The translations under genes and the position numbers were made by a program. The notes under the pieces were generated by a model, which did no database searches, had not been told where the DNA came from, and saw only the letters and a program-made list of their open reading frames with translations. Shown here one piece after another: positions 17,118 through 25,236 of a DNA stretch of 64,000 nucleotides. How positions within the stretch are numbered: position 1 is the first letter of the stretch; every line of letters begins with the position of its first letter. The stretch is from Streptococcus suis (GTDB taxonomy: Bacteria; Bacillota; Bacilli; Lactobacillales; Streptococcaceae), in contig NZ_JAMWEM010000012.1 in NCBI RefSeq assembly GCF_024509525.1, positions 1 to 64,000 of the forward strand, given 5' to 3'.

Positions 17118-17483
17118 ATGCCAAGAAGACCAAGCACACCTTGTAAACAAAATGGTTGTCCTAACTTAGTATCCTATGGTCACAAGTATTGTGACAACCA
17201 TAAGGGAAACCATCAACTGGATGCCAAGTCAACCAAAGCCAAAGGATACAATGCCCAGTGGAATAAAGCACGACTTCGTTACTTAAAAGTTCATCCACTC
17301 TGTGTTGAATGTAAAGTCAAAGGTCGATTAACCAAAGCAACAGTGGTTGACCATATCACACCCCACCGAGGTGACCAAGAACTCTTTTGGAATCAATCAA
17401 ACTGGCAAGCACTTTGTAAGTCTTGTCATGATAGGAAGACCATGACGACTGACCGATATGTGGAGTATACGTATCGATTTTAG
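17118..17483 (+). CDS. HNH endonuclease of packaging module
   Basis: The 121-aa protein has an N-terminal zinc knot (CKQNGCPNLVSYGHKYCDNH) and an HNH core: LCVECKVKGR, VVDHITPH (DH) and ALCKSCHDRKT. HNH proteins of this form stand immediately before the cos site and small terminase in HK97-like phages and are needed with the terminase for cos cutting. Here the G-rich cos-like region follows directly, but about 4.7 kb of other genes separates it from terS. Confidence 0.88.
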   Translation: MPRRPSTPCKQNGCPNLVSYGHKYCDNHKGNHQLDAKSTKAKGYNAQWNKARLRYLKVHPLCVECKVKGRLTKATVVDHITPHRGDQELFWNQSNWQALCKSCHDRKTMTTDRYVEYTYRF

Positions 17484-17781
17484 TCTTGGAGTTTCGTTAC
17501 AATAGTATCCAATTTTTAACCCTTTGGGGGAGGGGGGATGGAATCTCTAAACCCTTGGGAGACTAAGACCGACGCCCCCTCAAACGTGCAATTTCGCAAA
17601 ATTCGCAAGCGGGTACATTAAAATCGCTCAATTATTACGTTCGTTCCCACCGTTATCACGTTTCTAATGTGGGGATGTAGCGTTCCAAAGTATGTCATTT
17701 TGGTAATAAAATAGTGAAAAAGGCTAGAAACAATGTAGAAAATAGTTGTTTTTAGTCCTTTTTTGCTGGAAAGGAAAACAA
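17484..17781. other. Probable cos/packaging region
   Basis: This 298-bp gap after the HNH gene has no ORF. At 17515-17590 it has a strongly G-rich then C-rich stretch: CCTTTGGGGGAGGGGGGAT, then ACCCTTGGGAGACTAAGACC, then GACGCCCCCTCAAACG. The outer parts are rough inverted repeats (TTTGGGGG against CCCCTCAAA). Sequences of this kind directly downstream of an HNH gene are typical of cos sites in HK97-type Firmicute phages. The exact nick site cannot be read from sequence. Confidence 0.6.
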
Positions 17782-18243
17782 ATGGACGAAAGTCAACGCA
17801 AACAAATCTGGAAAATGCGAGCAGAAGGTCTTGGCTATGGCTTAATCGGTAAGGCTACAGGACTGTCTAGAGATTCTGTTAAAAAATACTGTAAACGAAA
17901 TCCAGCATTGCTTGGTCATGGAGCGGCGACAAAGCAGATGGCAAAAGCCGACCAGAATGACGGACTCCGTTGCCCCCAGTGTTATCAAGTACTTAAAATT
18001 CATAAAACAGGAAGACCAAAGAAGTTCTGTTCGGATAAGTGTCGTAAGGTTTGGTGGATAACACATTGTGACGAACACGATAAATCTAAAACCGCATATG
18101 AAGATTTGACTTGCCAGCAATGTGGCAGGTCATTTTTATCTTATGCCAATCCAAGTAGAAAATTTTGTAGCCATTCGTGTTACATTCAATCACGCTTTTA
18201 TAAAGGAGAAACCAATGACAAGCCAACCAAAAATGGAAATTAG
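17782..18243 (+). CDS. HTH and zinc-ribbon protein (phage sigma-70-like annotation)
   Basis: Start ATG 17782 (MDESQRKQIWKMRAEGLGYG) has AAAGGA upstream. The 153 aa comprise an HTH (LIGKATGLSRDSVKKYCKRN) and two zinc ribbons, CPQCYQVL...FCSDKCRKVWW and CQQCGRSF...FCSHSCY. Proteins of this layout are often annotated as RNA polymerase subunit sigma-70 in Firmicute elements, though true sigma domains are missing. It may bind DNA near the modification genes. It overlaps the methyltransferase start by 29 nt. Confidence 0.7.
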   Translation: MDESQRKQIWKMRAEGLGYGLIGKATGLSRDSVKKYCKRNPALLGHGAATKQMAKADQNDGLRCPQCYQVLKIHKTGRPKKFCSDKCRKVWWITHCDEHDKSKTAYEDLTCQQCGRSFLSYANPSRKFCSHSCYIQSRFYKGETNDKPTKNGN

Positions 18244-19468
18244 AGAAATTCGATTGTCTGAACTACACCCAGCCTCTTACAATCCTCGAAAAAAACTCAA
18301 AAAGGGTGACAAGGAGTATGAAAAGATTAAGCAAAGCCTACTCAAGTTTGGTTACGTTGACCCCATCATCGTCAATAAAGACTTGACGGTAATTGGTGGT
18401 CATCAACGATTAACTGTATTGAAGGACTTAGACTATGAAACTGCCAAATGTGTCATTGTCGATTTATCCAAGGAAGATGAAAAGGCACTGAACATTGCCC
18501 TTAACAAAATCACCGGTCAATGGGATGACCAACTTTTGGCGGACTTGCTTTTGGATTTACAGGAGTCGGATTTCAATCTCGACCTGACTGGTTTTGAACC
18601 ACCAGAAATTGATGACATTCTCTCCAACATTCATGACAAGGAGTTATCTGAAGATGACTTTGATGTGGACGAGGAGTTGAAGAAACTGACAGTAGCAAGA
18701 CGTGGGGACATCTGGCAACTTGGTAAACACCGAGTGATTTGTGGTGACTCCACTAAGGCAGAAACCTACGACCAACTTTTAGGTGATAAGAAAGTCAATC
18801 TTGTTGTGACAGATCCGCCGTATAATTGCGATGTTGAAAAGACGGCAGGTAAAATTCAAAATGACAATATGGGTGATTCTGAATTTTATCAGTTTCTTTT
18901 AGCTATGTTTACTCAAGTTGAGAACCACATGGAAGCTGACGCCTCAATCTACGTATTTCATGCGGATACGGAAGGATTGAACTTCCGTAAGGCATTTAAG
19001 GATGCTGGTTTTTATCTCAGTGGATGTTGTATTTGGAAGAAGAACTCATTAGTGCTTGGACGTAGTCCTTATCAATGGCGACATGAGCCAGTCTTATACG
19101 GGTGGCGTCAAAAAGGCAAACACCAATGGTTCAGTGACCGTAAACAGACGACCATTTGGGAATACGACCGTCCTAAGTCCAGCAAAGACCATCCAACCAT
19201 GAAGCCGATTCAGCTCATGGCTTACCCTATTCAAAATTCATCCATGAGAGGGACTTTGGTATTGGATCCTTTCCTTGGGTCTGGGTCAACCCTCATTGCG
19301 GCAGACCAGACAGGACGTATCTGTTATGGGATTGAACTTGATGAGAAGTTTGTGGATGTCATTGTGAAACGCTACATGGAAGCAACGGACAATACAGATG
19401 TGACGGTAGTCCGTGAAGGTCAATCAATCAGTTATGAAGAAGCAGTGAAACAGTTAGGGGGGATGTAA
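18215..19468 (+). CDS. ParB-like/DNA methyltransferase fusion
   Basis: Start ATG 18215 (MTSQPKMEIREIRL) is chosen for AAAGGAGA upstream; the product is 417 aa. The N-terminal ParB/sulfiredoxin-like nuclease domain contains VIGGHQRLTVLK. The C-terminal methyltransferase has motif IV DPPY (200-203) before the SAM-binding motif DPFLGSGS (351-358), the beta-class order usual for adenine-N6 or cytosine-N4 enzymes. DPPY favours adenine. It probably protects phage DNA against host restriction. It is coupled to the next gene by a TAATG overlap. It appears intact. Confidence 0.92.
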   Translation: MTSQPKMEIREIRLSELHPASYNPRKKLKKGDKEYEKIKQSLLKFGYVDPIIVNKDLTVIGGHQRLTVLKDLDYETAKCVIVDLSKEDEKALNIALNKITGQWDDQLLADLLLDLQESDFNLDLTGFEPPEIDDILSNIHDKELSEDDFDVDEELKKLTVARRGDIWQLGKHRVICGDSTKAETYDQLLGDKKVNLVVTDPPYNCDVEKTAGKIQNDNMGDSEFYQFLLAMFTQVENHMEADASIYVFHADTEGLNFRKAFKDAGFYLSGCCIWKKNSLVLGRSPYQWRHEPVLYGWRQKGKHQWFSDRKQTTIWEYDRPKSSKDHPTMKPIQLMAYPIQNSSMRGTLVLDPFLGSGSTLIAADQTGRICYGIELDEKFVDVIVKRYMEATDNTDVTVVREGQSISYEEAVKQLGGM

Positions 19469-20058
19469 TGTCTAATGTTCACTATTCATTTATTGGTTCA
19501 ATTGGTATAGGAACTTTGAAAGATGGCACTCAATTTAGGTTTGATAGAGACAGATTCTCACTTATAGAAGATATTAACTTCTACCGAAATAAAAATGACG
19601 ATGAAGATGCAAAGTCGTACATTATTTGTGCGAAAGGCAAATATCTTCATCGTTATTTATTTGGTCATCGCCATGGATATGAAATCGACCACATTAATCT
19701 AGATACCTTTGATAATCGTTCTGAGAATATTCGTTTTTGTACGCATCAACAAAACCAAATAAATCAAGGTCTACAATCAAATAATACTTCTGGAGTAACA
19801 GGGGTTAGTTATTATAAACCAAGACAAAAATATCGTGCCAGAATCAAAATCTCTCAACGTGATATTCACCTGGGTTATTATGATACATTCCTAGAGGCAA
19901 CCCAAGCTAGGAATGTTGGCATTGAATTGTTGTTTGGTGAGTACGGTCGTTATAACAAAGTTCCTGAAGTACCAAACTGGATTCGTAATAAAGTTGAGAA
20001 AATATGTAGGAATTATAAGTCATTCGCTTTAACAAATTATAGGGAGGAGACGGTATGA
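19468..20058 (+). CDS. HNH/AP2 endonuclease, homing type
   Basis: This is a 196-aa protein. HNH-type residues lie in YEIDHINLDTFDNRSENIRF (DH, N, N) and an AP2-like DNA-binding domain follows (NNTSGVTGVSYYKPRQKYRA, HLGYYDTFLEATQARN). Free-standing HNH/AP2 proteins are commonly selfish homing nucleases in phages. It sits between the two methyltransferases, overlapping the first by 1 nt and the second by 4 nt. It may have been inserted by homing into an older methyltransferase pair. Confidence 0.88.
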   Translation: MSNVHYSFIGSIGIGTLKDGTQFRFDRDRFSLIEDINFYRNKNDDEDAKSYIICAKGKYLHRYLFGHRHGYEIDHINLDTFDNRSENIRFCTHQQNQINQGLQSNNTSGVTGVSYYKPRQKYRARIKISQRDIHLGYYDTFLEATQARNVGIELLFGEYGRYNKVPEVPNWIRNKVEKICRNYKSFALTNYREETV

Positions 20059-21322
20059 GCCTAACCTTTCTTGATTTCTTTGCAGGAGTGGGTGGTTTTC
20101 GTCGTGGTTTGGAATTAGCTGGTTTCAAATGTATCGGTTACTGTGAAAAGGATAAATTTGCACGAAAATCTTATGAAGCAATGTACGACACGAAAGGAGA
20201 GTGGTTTCATGACGACATCACAAGCATTGACCCAACACAACTTCCAAAAGCAGATCTCTGGTGTGCGGGAAGCCCTTGTCAAAATGTGTCTATCGCAGGA
20301 AAGCGAGCAGGCCTATACGGTGAGCGAAGTGGACTCTTTTTTACATTTGTTGACCTCCTCCAAAGCCAAGAGGAAGAAGATAAACCCGAGTGGATACTCC
20401 TTGAAAATGTTAAGGGACTTTTATCAAGTGGCGGGGGACGAGATTATCTCGACTATCTCACTATCTCACTATCCTGGATGAAGCAGGGTACGACCTTGAG
20501 TGGCAAGTGTTCAATTCAAAAGACTACGGAGTTCCCCAAAATCGAGAACGCATCTACACTCTCGGACATCTTAGAAGCAGAGGTCGACGAAAAGTATTAC
20601 CTATCAGCGGAGAAAGCGGTAGCCATCTTAAGCAACTTGTAGGTGGTATGCAAAGCTATCGTGTCTACGACCCTAGTGGAATTGCCACAACCCTTGTTGG
20701 TGCGGGTGGTGGACTGGGAGCTAAGACTGGACTTTATTTGATTGACCAATCTTTGACAGAACCAAAGTTGACAGATGAGGCACGTTGTATCACTGCACGA
20801 TATACTGCTGGAGCTACAAAGCGGACGGCTATGAATTCTGGAGTACTCGAAATTCAACCTATTCTGACACCCAATCGAATCAATAAGCGTCAAAATGGAC
20901 GTAGGCTCAAGGAACAGGATGAGCCAATGTTCACATTGACCTCTCAAGACCGCCATGGTGTTCTTGAAGGTATCAAGGTCAGAAATGGTACAAAGCAAGG
21001 TTATCAAGTTGCTGAGGTAGGTGATTCAGTGGATTTATCTTATCCCAACTCTCCAACTAGACGAGCAAGAGTTGGGAAAGGAATCGCCCATAACCTATCA
21101 TGCGGTGGTCAAATGGGTGCTGTGGTTTGGAATGATCGAGTTGTAAAAATCAGACGATTAACCCCTCGAGAATGTTTTCGGCTACAAGGATTTTCGGATG
21201 ATTTGTTCGAAAAAGCCCAAGCAGAAAACTCCGATGCCCAACTGTATAAACAAGCTGGAAATGGAGTGACGGTAACAGTTGTCTATGCCATTGGATGTGC
21301 CATTCTAGCAAGTGAAAAATAG
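20055..21322 (+). pseudogene. C5-cytosine DNA methyltransferase, frameshifted
   Basis: The reading frame from 20055 encodes motif I (LDFFAGVGGFRRGLELAG), motif IV with catalytic C75 (GSPCQNVSIAGKR) and motif VI ENVKG, then goes wrong after SGGGRDYLDYL. The second frame (open to 21322) continues with motif VIII QNRERIYTLG and the C-terminal RRLTPRECFRLQGFSDD and AGNGVTVTVVYAIG. The break coincides with a tandem 8-bp duplication (CTATCTCA twice, 20453-20468). Removing one copy restores DYLDYLTILDEAGYDLEW and a protein of about 420 aa. As read, the gene is off, but slippage could restore it. It is probably the second phage modification enzyme. Confidence 0.85.
20453..20474 (+). repeat. 8-bp tandem repeat causing frameshift
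   Basis: CTATCTCA at 20453-20460 and 20461-20468, followed by a partial third copy CTATCC. The unit length of 8 changes the frame by +2. Loss of one unit restores the methyltransferase ORF. Confidence 0.85.
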
Positions 21323-21355
21323 TCGAAAATACCTTCAAAATAATCTATAAATGAC

Positions 21356-21384
21356 TGGATATAAGTCTCCTTTAGAGTTAATAT
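21356..21384 (+). promoter_or_regulatory. Phage promoter 3 (TGGATA-N17-TAATAT)
   Basis: TGGATA (21356-21361), 17 bp, TAATAT (21379-21384), preceded by TAAATGAC. The following leader, with ACAACAAAAGAAGAGGAG, is identical to the one behind promoter 2. It drives three small genes before a terminator. Confidence 0.78.
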
Positions 21385-21415
21385 GTACACAACAAAAGAA
21401 GAGGAGAACAAAACC

Positions 21416-21664
21416 ATGACAACAACACTTGAAAAACTCTATGAAATCTACCCAACAACTGCAAGTATCATTCCTTACAAGGAATGGGTTATCGTTGCAT
21501 CCAAAGGAAACAAAGAAACAGTAGTTGAGATTTACGAAATCGTTGATAGCCTTGAAGAATTTGAATTATTTGAATGCCGACTTAACCGAATATACAAGGA
21601 ATCAATAATTGTTACGGATCTCGGTCACGCTGTCAAGTGGGCATTCGATATGTTTGGAGAATAA
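21416..21664 (+). CDS. Hypothetical small phage protein (82 aa)
   Basis: Start ATG 21416 (MTTTLEKLYEIYPTTASIIP) follows GAGGAGA. An in-frame ATG at 21383 falls in the -10 region and is rejected. The protein is acidic with beta-type segments (YKEWVIVASKGNKETVVEIY, FELFECRLNRIY). I do not recognise the family. It is the first of three small genes behind promoter 3. Confidence 0.65.
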   Translation: MTTTLEKLYEIYPTTASIIPYKEWVIVASKGNKETVVEIYEIVDSLEEFELFECRLNRIYKESIIVTDLGHAVKWAFDMFGE

Positions 21665-21665
21665 T

Positions 21666-21878
21666 ATGGACACAAAAATTTTCAATAACCTAAAGACAAT
21701 CTATCCGGTTGGTACAAAGGTTAGATTAGTAAAAATGGATGATCCACATCCAGTTCCTAAAGGAACACTTGGTACAGTTATTGGAGTGGATGACATTGGC
21801 TCACTCTTAGTTAAGTGGGAAAATGGCAGTTGCCTGAATGTTTTATATGGAATAGATATCGTGGAAAAGGTAAAGTAA
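21666..21878 (+). CDS. DUF4314 family protein
   Basis: The 70 aa begin MDTKIFNNLKTIYPVGTKVR. The motifs MDDPHPVPKGTLGTVIGVDD and SLLVKWENGSCLNVLYGID are those of DUF4314, a small SH3/KOW-like beta-barrel family of phages and conjugative elements. The role is unknown; the fold suggests nucleic-acid or protein binding. ATG 21666 overlaps the preceding gene region closely, so the two are cotranscribed. Confidence 0.85.
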   Translation: MDTKIFNNLKTIYPVGTKVRLVKMDDPHPVPKGTLGTVIGVDDIGSLLVKWENGSCLNVLYGIDIVEKVK

Positions 21879-21879
21879 G

Positions 21880-22110
21880 ATGTGGGAAATAATGACTCGA
21901 ACGGTTGGTGATAGGCATTACGTTTGTGAATTTCTCCGTGAAGATACAACAGACCCGAGAAATATAGACGGTGCTTGGATTAGAATTCTGACAATAAAAC
22001 GTGATGGTGAATATATCTACCAATATAGATATGGGAATGAAATAGATAACATGGACGATATTGATAGAACAGTTTGTCAGGCAGTTCTTGATAACTTTAA
22101 TGAACTTTAG
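21880..22110 (+). CDS. Hypothetical small phage protein (76 aa)
   Basis: It starts MWEIMTRTVGDRHYVCEFLR one base after the DUF4314 stop. Its content is beta-type (AWIRILTIKRDGEYIYQYRY) with an acidic end. It may share a fold with the MWTDG protein at 15533, since both have a short N-terminal strand and a tyrosine-rich strand, but this is only a visual impression. It ends at a terminator. Confidence 0.6.
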   Translation: MWEIMTRTVGDRHYVCEFLREDTTDPRNIDGAWIRILTIKRDGEYIYQYRYGNEIDNMDDIDRTVCQAVLDNFNEL

Positions 22111-22114
22111 GAAG

Positions 22115-22138
22115 GAACTCGAATTGAGTTCTTTTTTC
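22115..22138 (+). terminator. Terminator before terminase genes
   Basis: GAACTC (22115-22120) and GAGTTC (22126-22131) pair around GAATT, followed by TTTTTT. It lies 23 bp before the terS start and separates the small-gene unit from the packaging operon. Confidence 0.75.
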
Positions 22139-22160
22139 TTACTCTAAAGGAGGTGAGATT

Positions 22161-22634
22161 GTGGCAATCAGGGGGCGAAAACCAAAGCCAACGAATATGA
22201 AAATACTTGAGGGAAATCCTGGTAAGCGACCACTTCCTACGAATGAAGTCAAACCCAAACAAAAAGCCCCACGTTGCCCACAGTGGCTTGAAGATGATGC
22301 AAAGAAGGAGTGGAAACGGATGGGAAAAATTCTCGAACAAATGGGAATTTTAACCGAAATGGACATGACTGCATTTGCAGGATATTGTCAAGCTTATGCA
22401 CGCTGGAAAGAGGCGGAAGAGTTTCTTACCAAGCATGGCTCCATTATCAAAACCCCGAATGGTTATCTGCAACAAGTCCCTCAAGTCTCTATCAGCCAGA
22501 CTAACCTCAAAATCATGCTTAAATTCTGTGAACAGTTTGGTTTAACACCATCAGCACGTAACCGTTTAGCGACTATGGATTCGGAAGTTGGTACTGGTGA
22601 TGAAATGGAAGATTTGTTAGGAGGAATTTTATGA
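22161..22634 (+). CDS. terS: Terminase small subunit, P27 family
   Basis: GTG 22161 follows AAAGGAGGTGAG, one of the best RBS matches in the window. The 157 aa begin MAIRGRKPKPTNMKILEGNP, the usual P27 start. The sequence ARWKEAEEFLTKHGSIIKTP, then QTNLKIMLKFCEQFGLTPSA, ending in the terminase-binding tail, is typical. It recognises cos DNA and recruits the large subunit. It overlaps terL by 4 nt. Confidence 0.93.
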   Translation: MAIRGRKPKPTNMKILEGNPGKRPLPTNEVKPKQKAPRCPQWLEDDAKKEWKRMGKILEQMGILTEMDMTAFAGYCQAYARWKEAEEFLTKHGSIIKTPNGYLQQVPQVSISQTNLKIMLKFCEQFGLTPSARNRLATMDSEVGTGDEMEDLLGGIL

Positions 22635-24223
22635 GCTATCATTATGAACCAAGTCCATTCATGCTTCCAACCTCACACTATGATAAGGTAAAGGCTGATA
22701 GGGCAGTAACATTTATCAATAACCTCTCCCATACCAAAGGTAAGTGGGCAGGAAAGCGATTTGATTTGTTGCCGTGGCAGGAACAGATTGTCCGTGACCT
22801 ATTTGGAATTGTCAAGGAAGATGGCAATCGCCAATTTCTAACAGCTTACATAGAAATTCCAAAGAAGAATGGCAAGTCTGAGCTAGCGGCAGCTATCGCT
22901 CTTTATCTACTATATGCGGATAATGAAGCCAGTGCAGAAGTTTATGGTGCGGCTTGTGACCGAAACCAAGCGTCAATTGTATTTGATGTAGCCAAGCAAA
23001 TGGTGCAGATGAGTCGCCCCTTGGAAAAGCGTTCTAAGATAATGGGTGCTACCAAGCGTATTGTAAATTATTCTAATGCTGGGTTTTACCAAGTTCTCTC
23101 TGCAGAGACTGGGACAAAACATGGGCTAAACGTTTCTGGCTTAGTCTTTGATGAAATCCATGCTCAGCCTAATCGTCATTTGTATGATGTATTAACCAAG
23201 GGGTCAGGAGACGCAAGGGAACAACCCCTCTTTTTTATTATCACAACAGCTGGAACGGATAGAAACTCTATCTGTTATGAGTTACATACCAAAGCATTGG
23301 ATATTCTGAATGGTAGAAAAAAGGACACTTCATTCTATCCAGTGGTTTATGGTTTATCTGATGAAGATGATTGGAATGATGAAGCCAACTGGCTCAAGGC
23401 CAACCCTTCACTAGGGCATACAATTGGGATTGACCGTGTAAGAGAAGCCTACCAACAGGCACTTGACAATCCTGCAGAAGAGAATGTCTTTAAGCAGCTC
23501 CGTCTAAATATGTGGACAAGCTCAAGTGTTGCTTGGATTCCAGAACATGTTTATGCGAAGGGAAATGATCCTATCCAATATGAAAGTCTCAAGGGTCGTA
23601 GCTGTTATGCAGGTTTAGATCTTTCTAGTACGTCAGATATTACGGCTTTTGTTTTGGTATTTCCTCCTAGATTTGAAGAGGAGAATTATATCGTTCTGCC
23701 ATTTTTCTGGATACCTGAGGATACGTTAGAACTAAGATGTCGACGTGACCATGTTCTATATGATGTTTGGGAGCGTCAGGGCTACATCAAAACTACAGAG
23801 GGTAATGTCGTTCACTATGGGTTTATCGAAAAATTTATTGAAGACTTATCGGAAATCTATCATATCAAGGAGATAGCCTATGACCGTTGGAATGCGACAC
23901 AGATGGTTCAGAATCTAGAAGGAATGGGCTTGACCATGGTGCCTTTCGGTCAGGGATACAAGGATATGAGTCCACCATCAAAGGAACTTTATAAACTAAT
24001 GATGGAAGGCAAGATTCAACATGGTGGGCATCCAGTGCTGAAATGGATGGGACAAAACGTAGTCATGAGACAAGACCCTGCTGGTAATATCAAGCCTGAT
24101 AAGGAAAAGTCAGTCGAGAAGATTGACGGTATTGTTGCACTCATTATGGGACTGGATCGTTGTATTCGTCATCAAAACGATGAAGGAAGTGTGTATGATG
24201 AACGTGGAATTTTGAGTTTTTAG
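22631..24223 (+). CDS. terL: Terminase large subunit
   Basis: This 530-aa protein has the ATPase P-loop variant KKNGKS (78-83), Walker B VFDEIHAQ near residue 175, and a C-terminal RNase H-like nuclease with GLDLSSTSDITAF and YDRWNATQMVQ. It translocates DNA into the prohead and makes the cos cut with the HNH protein. The family is the HK97-type Terminase_1. It is complete. Normally the portal gene follows immediately; here a toxin-antitoxin pair intervenes. Confidence 0.95.
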   Translation: MSYHYEPSPFMLPTSHYDKVKADRAVTFINNLSHTKGKWAGKRFDLLPWQEQIVRDLFGIVKEDGNRQFLTAYIEIPKKNGKSELAAAIALYLLYADNEASAEVYGAACDRNQASIVFDVAKQMVQMSRPLEKRSKIMGATKRIVNYSNAGFYQVLSAETGTKHGLNVSGLVFDEIHAQPNRHLYDVLTKGSGDAREQPLFFIITTAGTDRNSICYELHTKALDILNGRKKDTSFYPVVYGLSDEDDWNDEANWLKANPSLGHTIGIDRVREAYQQALDNPAEENVFKQLRLNMWTSSSVAWIPEHVYAKGNDPIQYESLKGRSCYAGLDLSSTSDITAFVLVFPPRFEEENYIVLPFFWIPEDTLELRCRRDHVLYDVWERQGYIKTTEGNVVHYGFIEKFIEDLSEIYHIKEIAYDRWNATQMVQNLEGMGLTMVPFGQGYKDMSPPSKELYKLMMEGKIQHGGHPVLKWMGQNVVMRQDPAGNIKPDKEKSVEKIDGIVALIMGLDRCIRHQNDEGSVYDERGILSF

Positions 24224-24252
24224 TTGAATTTATAAGGTAAGCATGATAGAAT
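24224..24252 (+). promoter_or_regulatory. Promoter of toxin-antitoxin pair
   Basis: TTGAAT (24224-24229), a 17-bp spacer and TAGAAT (24247-24252). It starts right after the terL stop and lies 36 bp before the antitoxin start, so the pair can be expressed in the lysogen independently of the late operon. Confidence 0.7.
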
Positions 24253-24288
24253 GTATTTACAAATCATCTTTACAATGAGGTAAGAACT

Positions 24289-24582
24289 ATGGCAAGCACA
24301 CAGCCCGTCAACTTTAGAGCAGATTCAACTTTTTATAAACAAACTAAAGAAATTTTAGCAGATGAAAAGCTGACTCTGTCTGATATCTTCAATGCTGCTC
24401 TTCGTAAAATTGCGACTGGAGCAGTTGATCCCAAAGAGTTCGTAAACAGTGATTTACAAGAGACGCAGTATCAAGTTGCTTTTGAAGACTTGAAAAAGGA
24501 AATTCTAATTGGCCATCAAGAAATTGAGCAAGGGAAACTAACATCTTTGGCTGATGTGAGAAAGGAATTTGGTCTTGAATAA
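24289..24582 (+). CDS. RelB/DinJ-type antitoxin
   Basis: The 97 aa begin MASTQPVNFRADSTFYKQTK. The pattern NFRADSTFYKQTKEILADEK followed by LTLSDIFNAALRKIA is a ribbon-helix-helix like DinJ/RelB. The C-terminal part (KGKLTSLADVRKEF-like end) would wrap the toxin. It should neutralise the downstream toxin and repress their shared promoter. It overlaps the toxin start by 14 nt. Confidence 0.85.
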   Translation: MASTQPVNFRADSTFYKQTKEILADEKLTLSDIFNAALRKIATGAVDPKEFVNSDLQETQYQVAFEDLKKEILIGHQEIEQGKLTSLADVRKEFGLE

Positions 24583-24913
24583 TCATAAACGATACCATGT
24601 TTCCCTTACGGATCAAGCCAAAAGGGACTTAGGAGGGATTCATGACTATATTTTACATAATTTCTATAGTCAACAATCTGCCGACAGCAAACTAGACCTT
24701 ATCCTAACTGCACTTGAAACTCTAGAGACCTTTCCTGAAGCATGTCCTTTGGTGTCTAGTCGTGGTTACGGGGAATTGACAGATGATGGCAAACGGTACC
24801 GATATATGCCAATCGAGAATTATCTAGCTTTTTATTACATTGATAACCATGAGGTTTATGTTGCAAGGATTTTGAACTCTAAGCAAAATTGGGCTAAGTT
24901 ATTCAATAAATAA
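24569..24913 (+). CDS. RelE/ParE-type toxin
   Basis: This 114-aa protein begins at TTG 24569 (or TTG 24575) with AAAGGA upstream. The sequence YHVSLTDQAKRDLGGIHDYI, then the C-terminal RYRYMPIENYLAFYYIDNHE and VYVARILNSKQNW, is the compact RelE/ParE fold. Members cut mRNA on ribosomes or poison gyrase; the sequence does not decide which. Located inside the late packaging operon, it may stabilise the prophage or block rival phages. Confidence 0.88.
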   Translation: MVLNNHKRYHVSLTDQAKRDLGGIHDYILHNFYSQQSADSKLDLILTALETLETFPEACPLVSSRGYGELTDDGKRYRYMPIENYLAFYYIDNHEVYVARILNSKQNWAKLFNK

Positions 24914-24955
24914 CGGCCATTTTTCTATGCGAAAATTAAGGAAAAGGTATTCTCA

Positions 24956-25120
24956 GTGGTTATAAAAAATAATATTCCCATAAATAAATCTGATGACTGT
25001 TATTGTCTATTAGATATGGAACAGGCAACACCTACAGTTGTTGATCAATCAACATTGGATGATGTTACAACTTCGGTTTTTTCACGCCATATTGATGCTT
25101 TTAGAGAGTTGGCAAAATAG
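24956..25120 (+). CDS. Possible small protein (54 aa), antitoxin-like end
   Basis: An open frame from GTG 24956 (alternatively ATG 25016) to TAG 25118 encodes IPINKSDDCYCLLDMEQATP and ends HIDAFRELAK. That ending resembles the C-terminus of small streptococcal antitoxin-type proteins. The RBS is weak (AAAAGG). It may be a remnant of a second antitoxin gene placed next to the toxin. Coding status is uncertain. Confidence 0.35.
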   Translation: MVIKNNIPINKSDDCYCLLDMEQATPTVVDQSTLDDVTTSVFSRHIDAFRELAK

Positions 25121-25189
25121 GAATGTTGACTATTGCACAGAACAGTAAATTGTAATGATGTTAGTTGAAATTTCATATCTCAATTCAAT

Positions 25190-25216
25190 GCATCTCCAAA
25201 GGGGAGGTGCTTTTTT
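25190..25216 (+). terminator. Terminator before portal gene
   Basis: GCATCTCC (25190-25197) pairs with GGAGGTGC (25203-25210, G-T pairs included), followed by TTTTTT. It ends the toxin-antitoxin transcript and lies 20 bp before the portal start. Confidence 0.7.
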
Positions 25217-25236
25217 CGTACTCAAAAGGAGGAACT

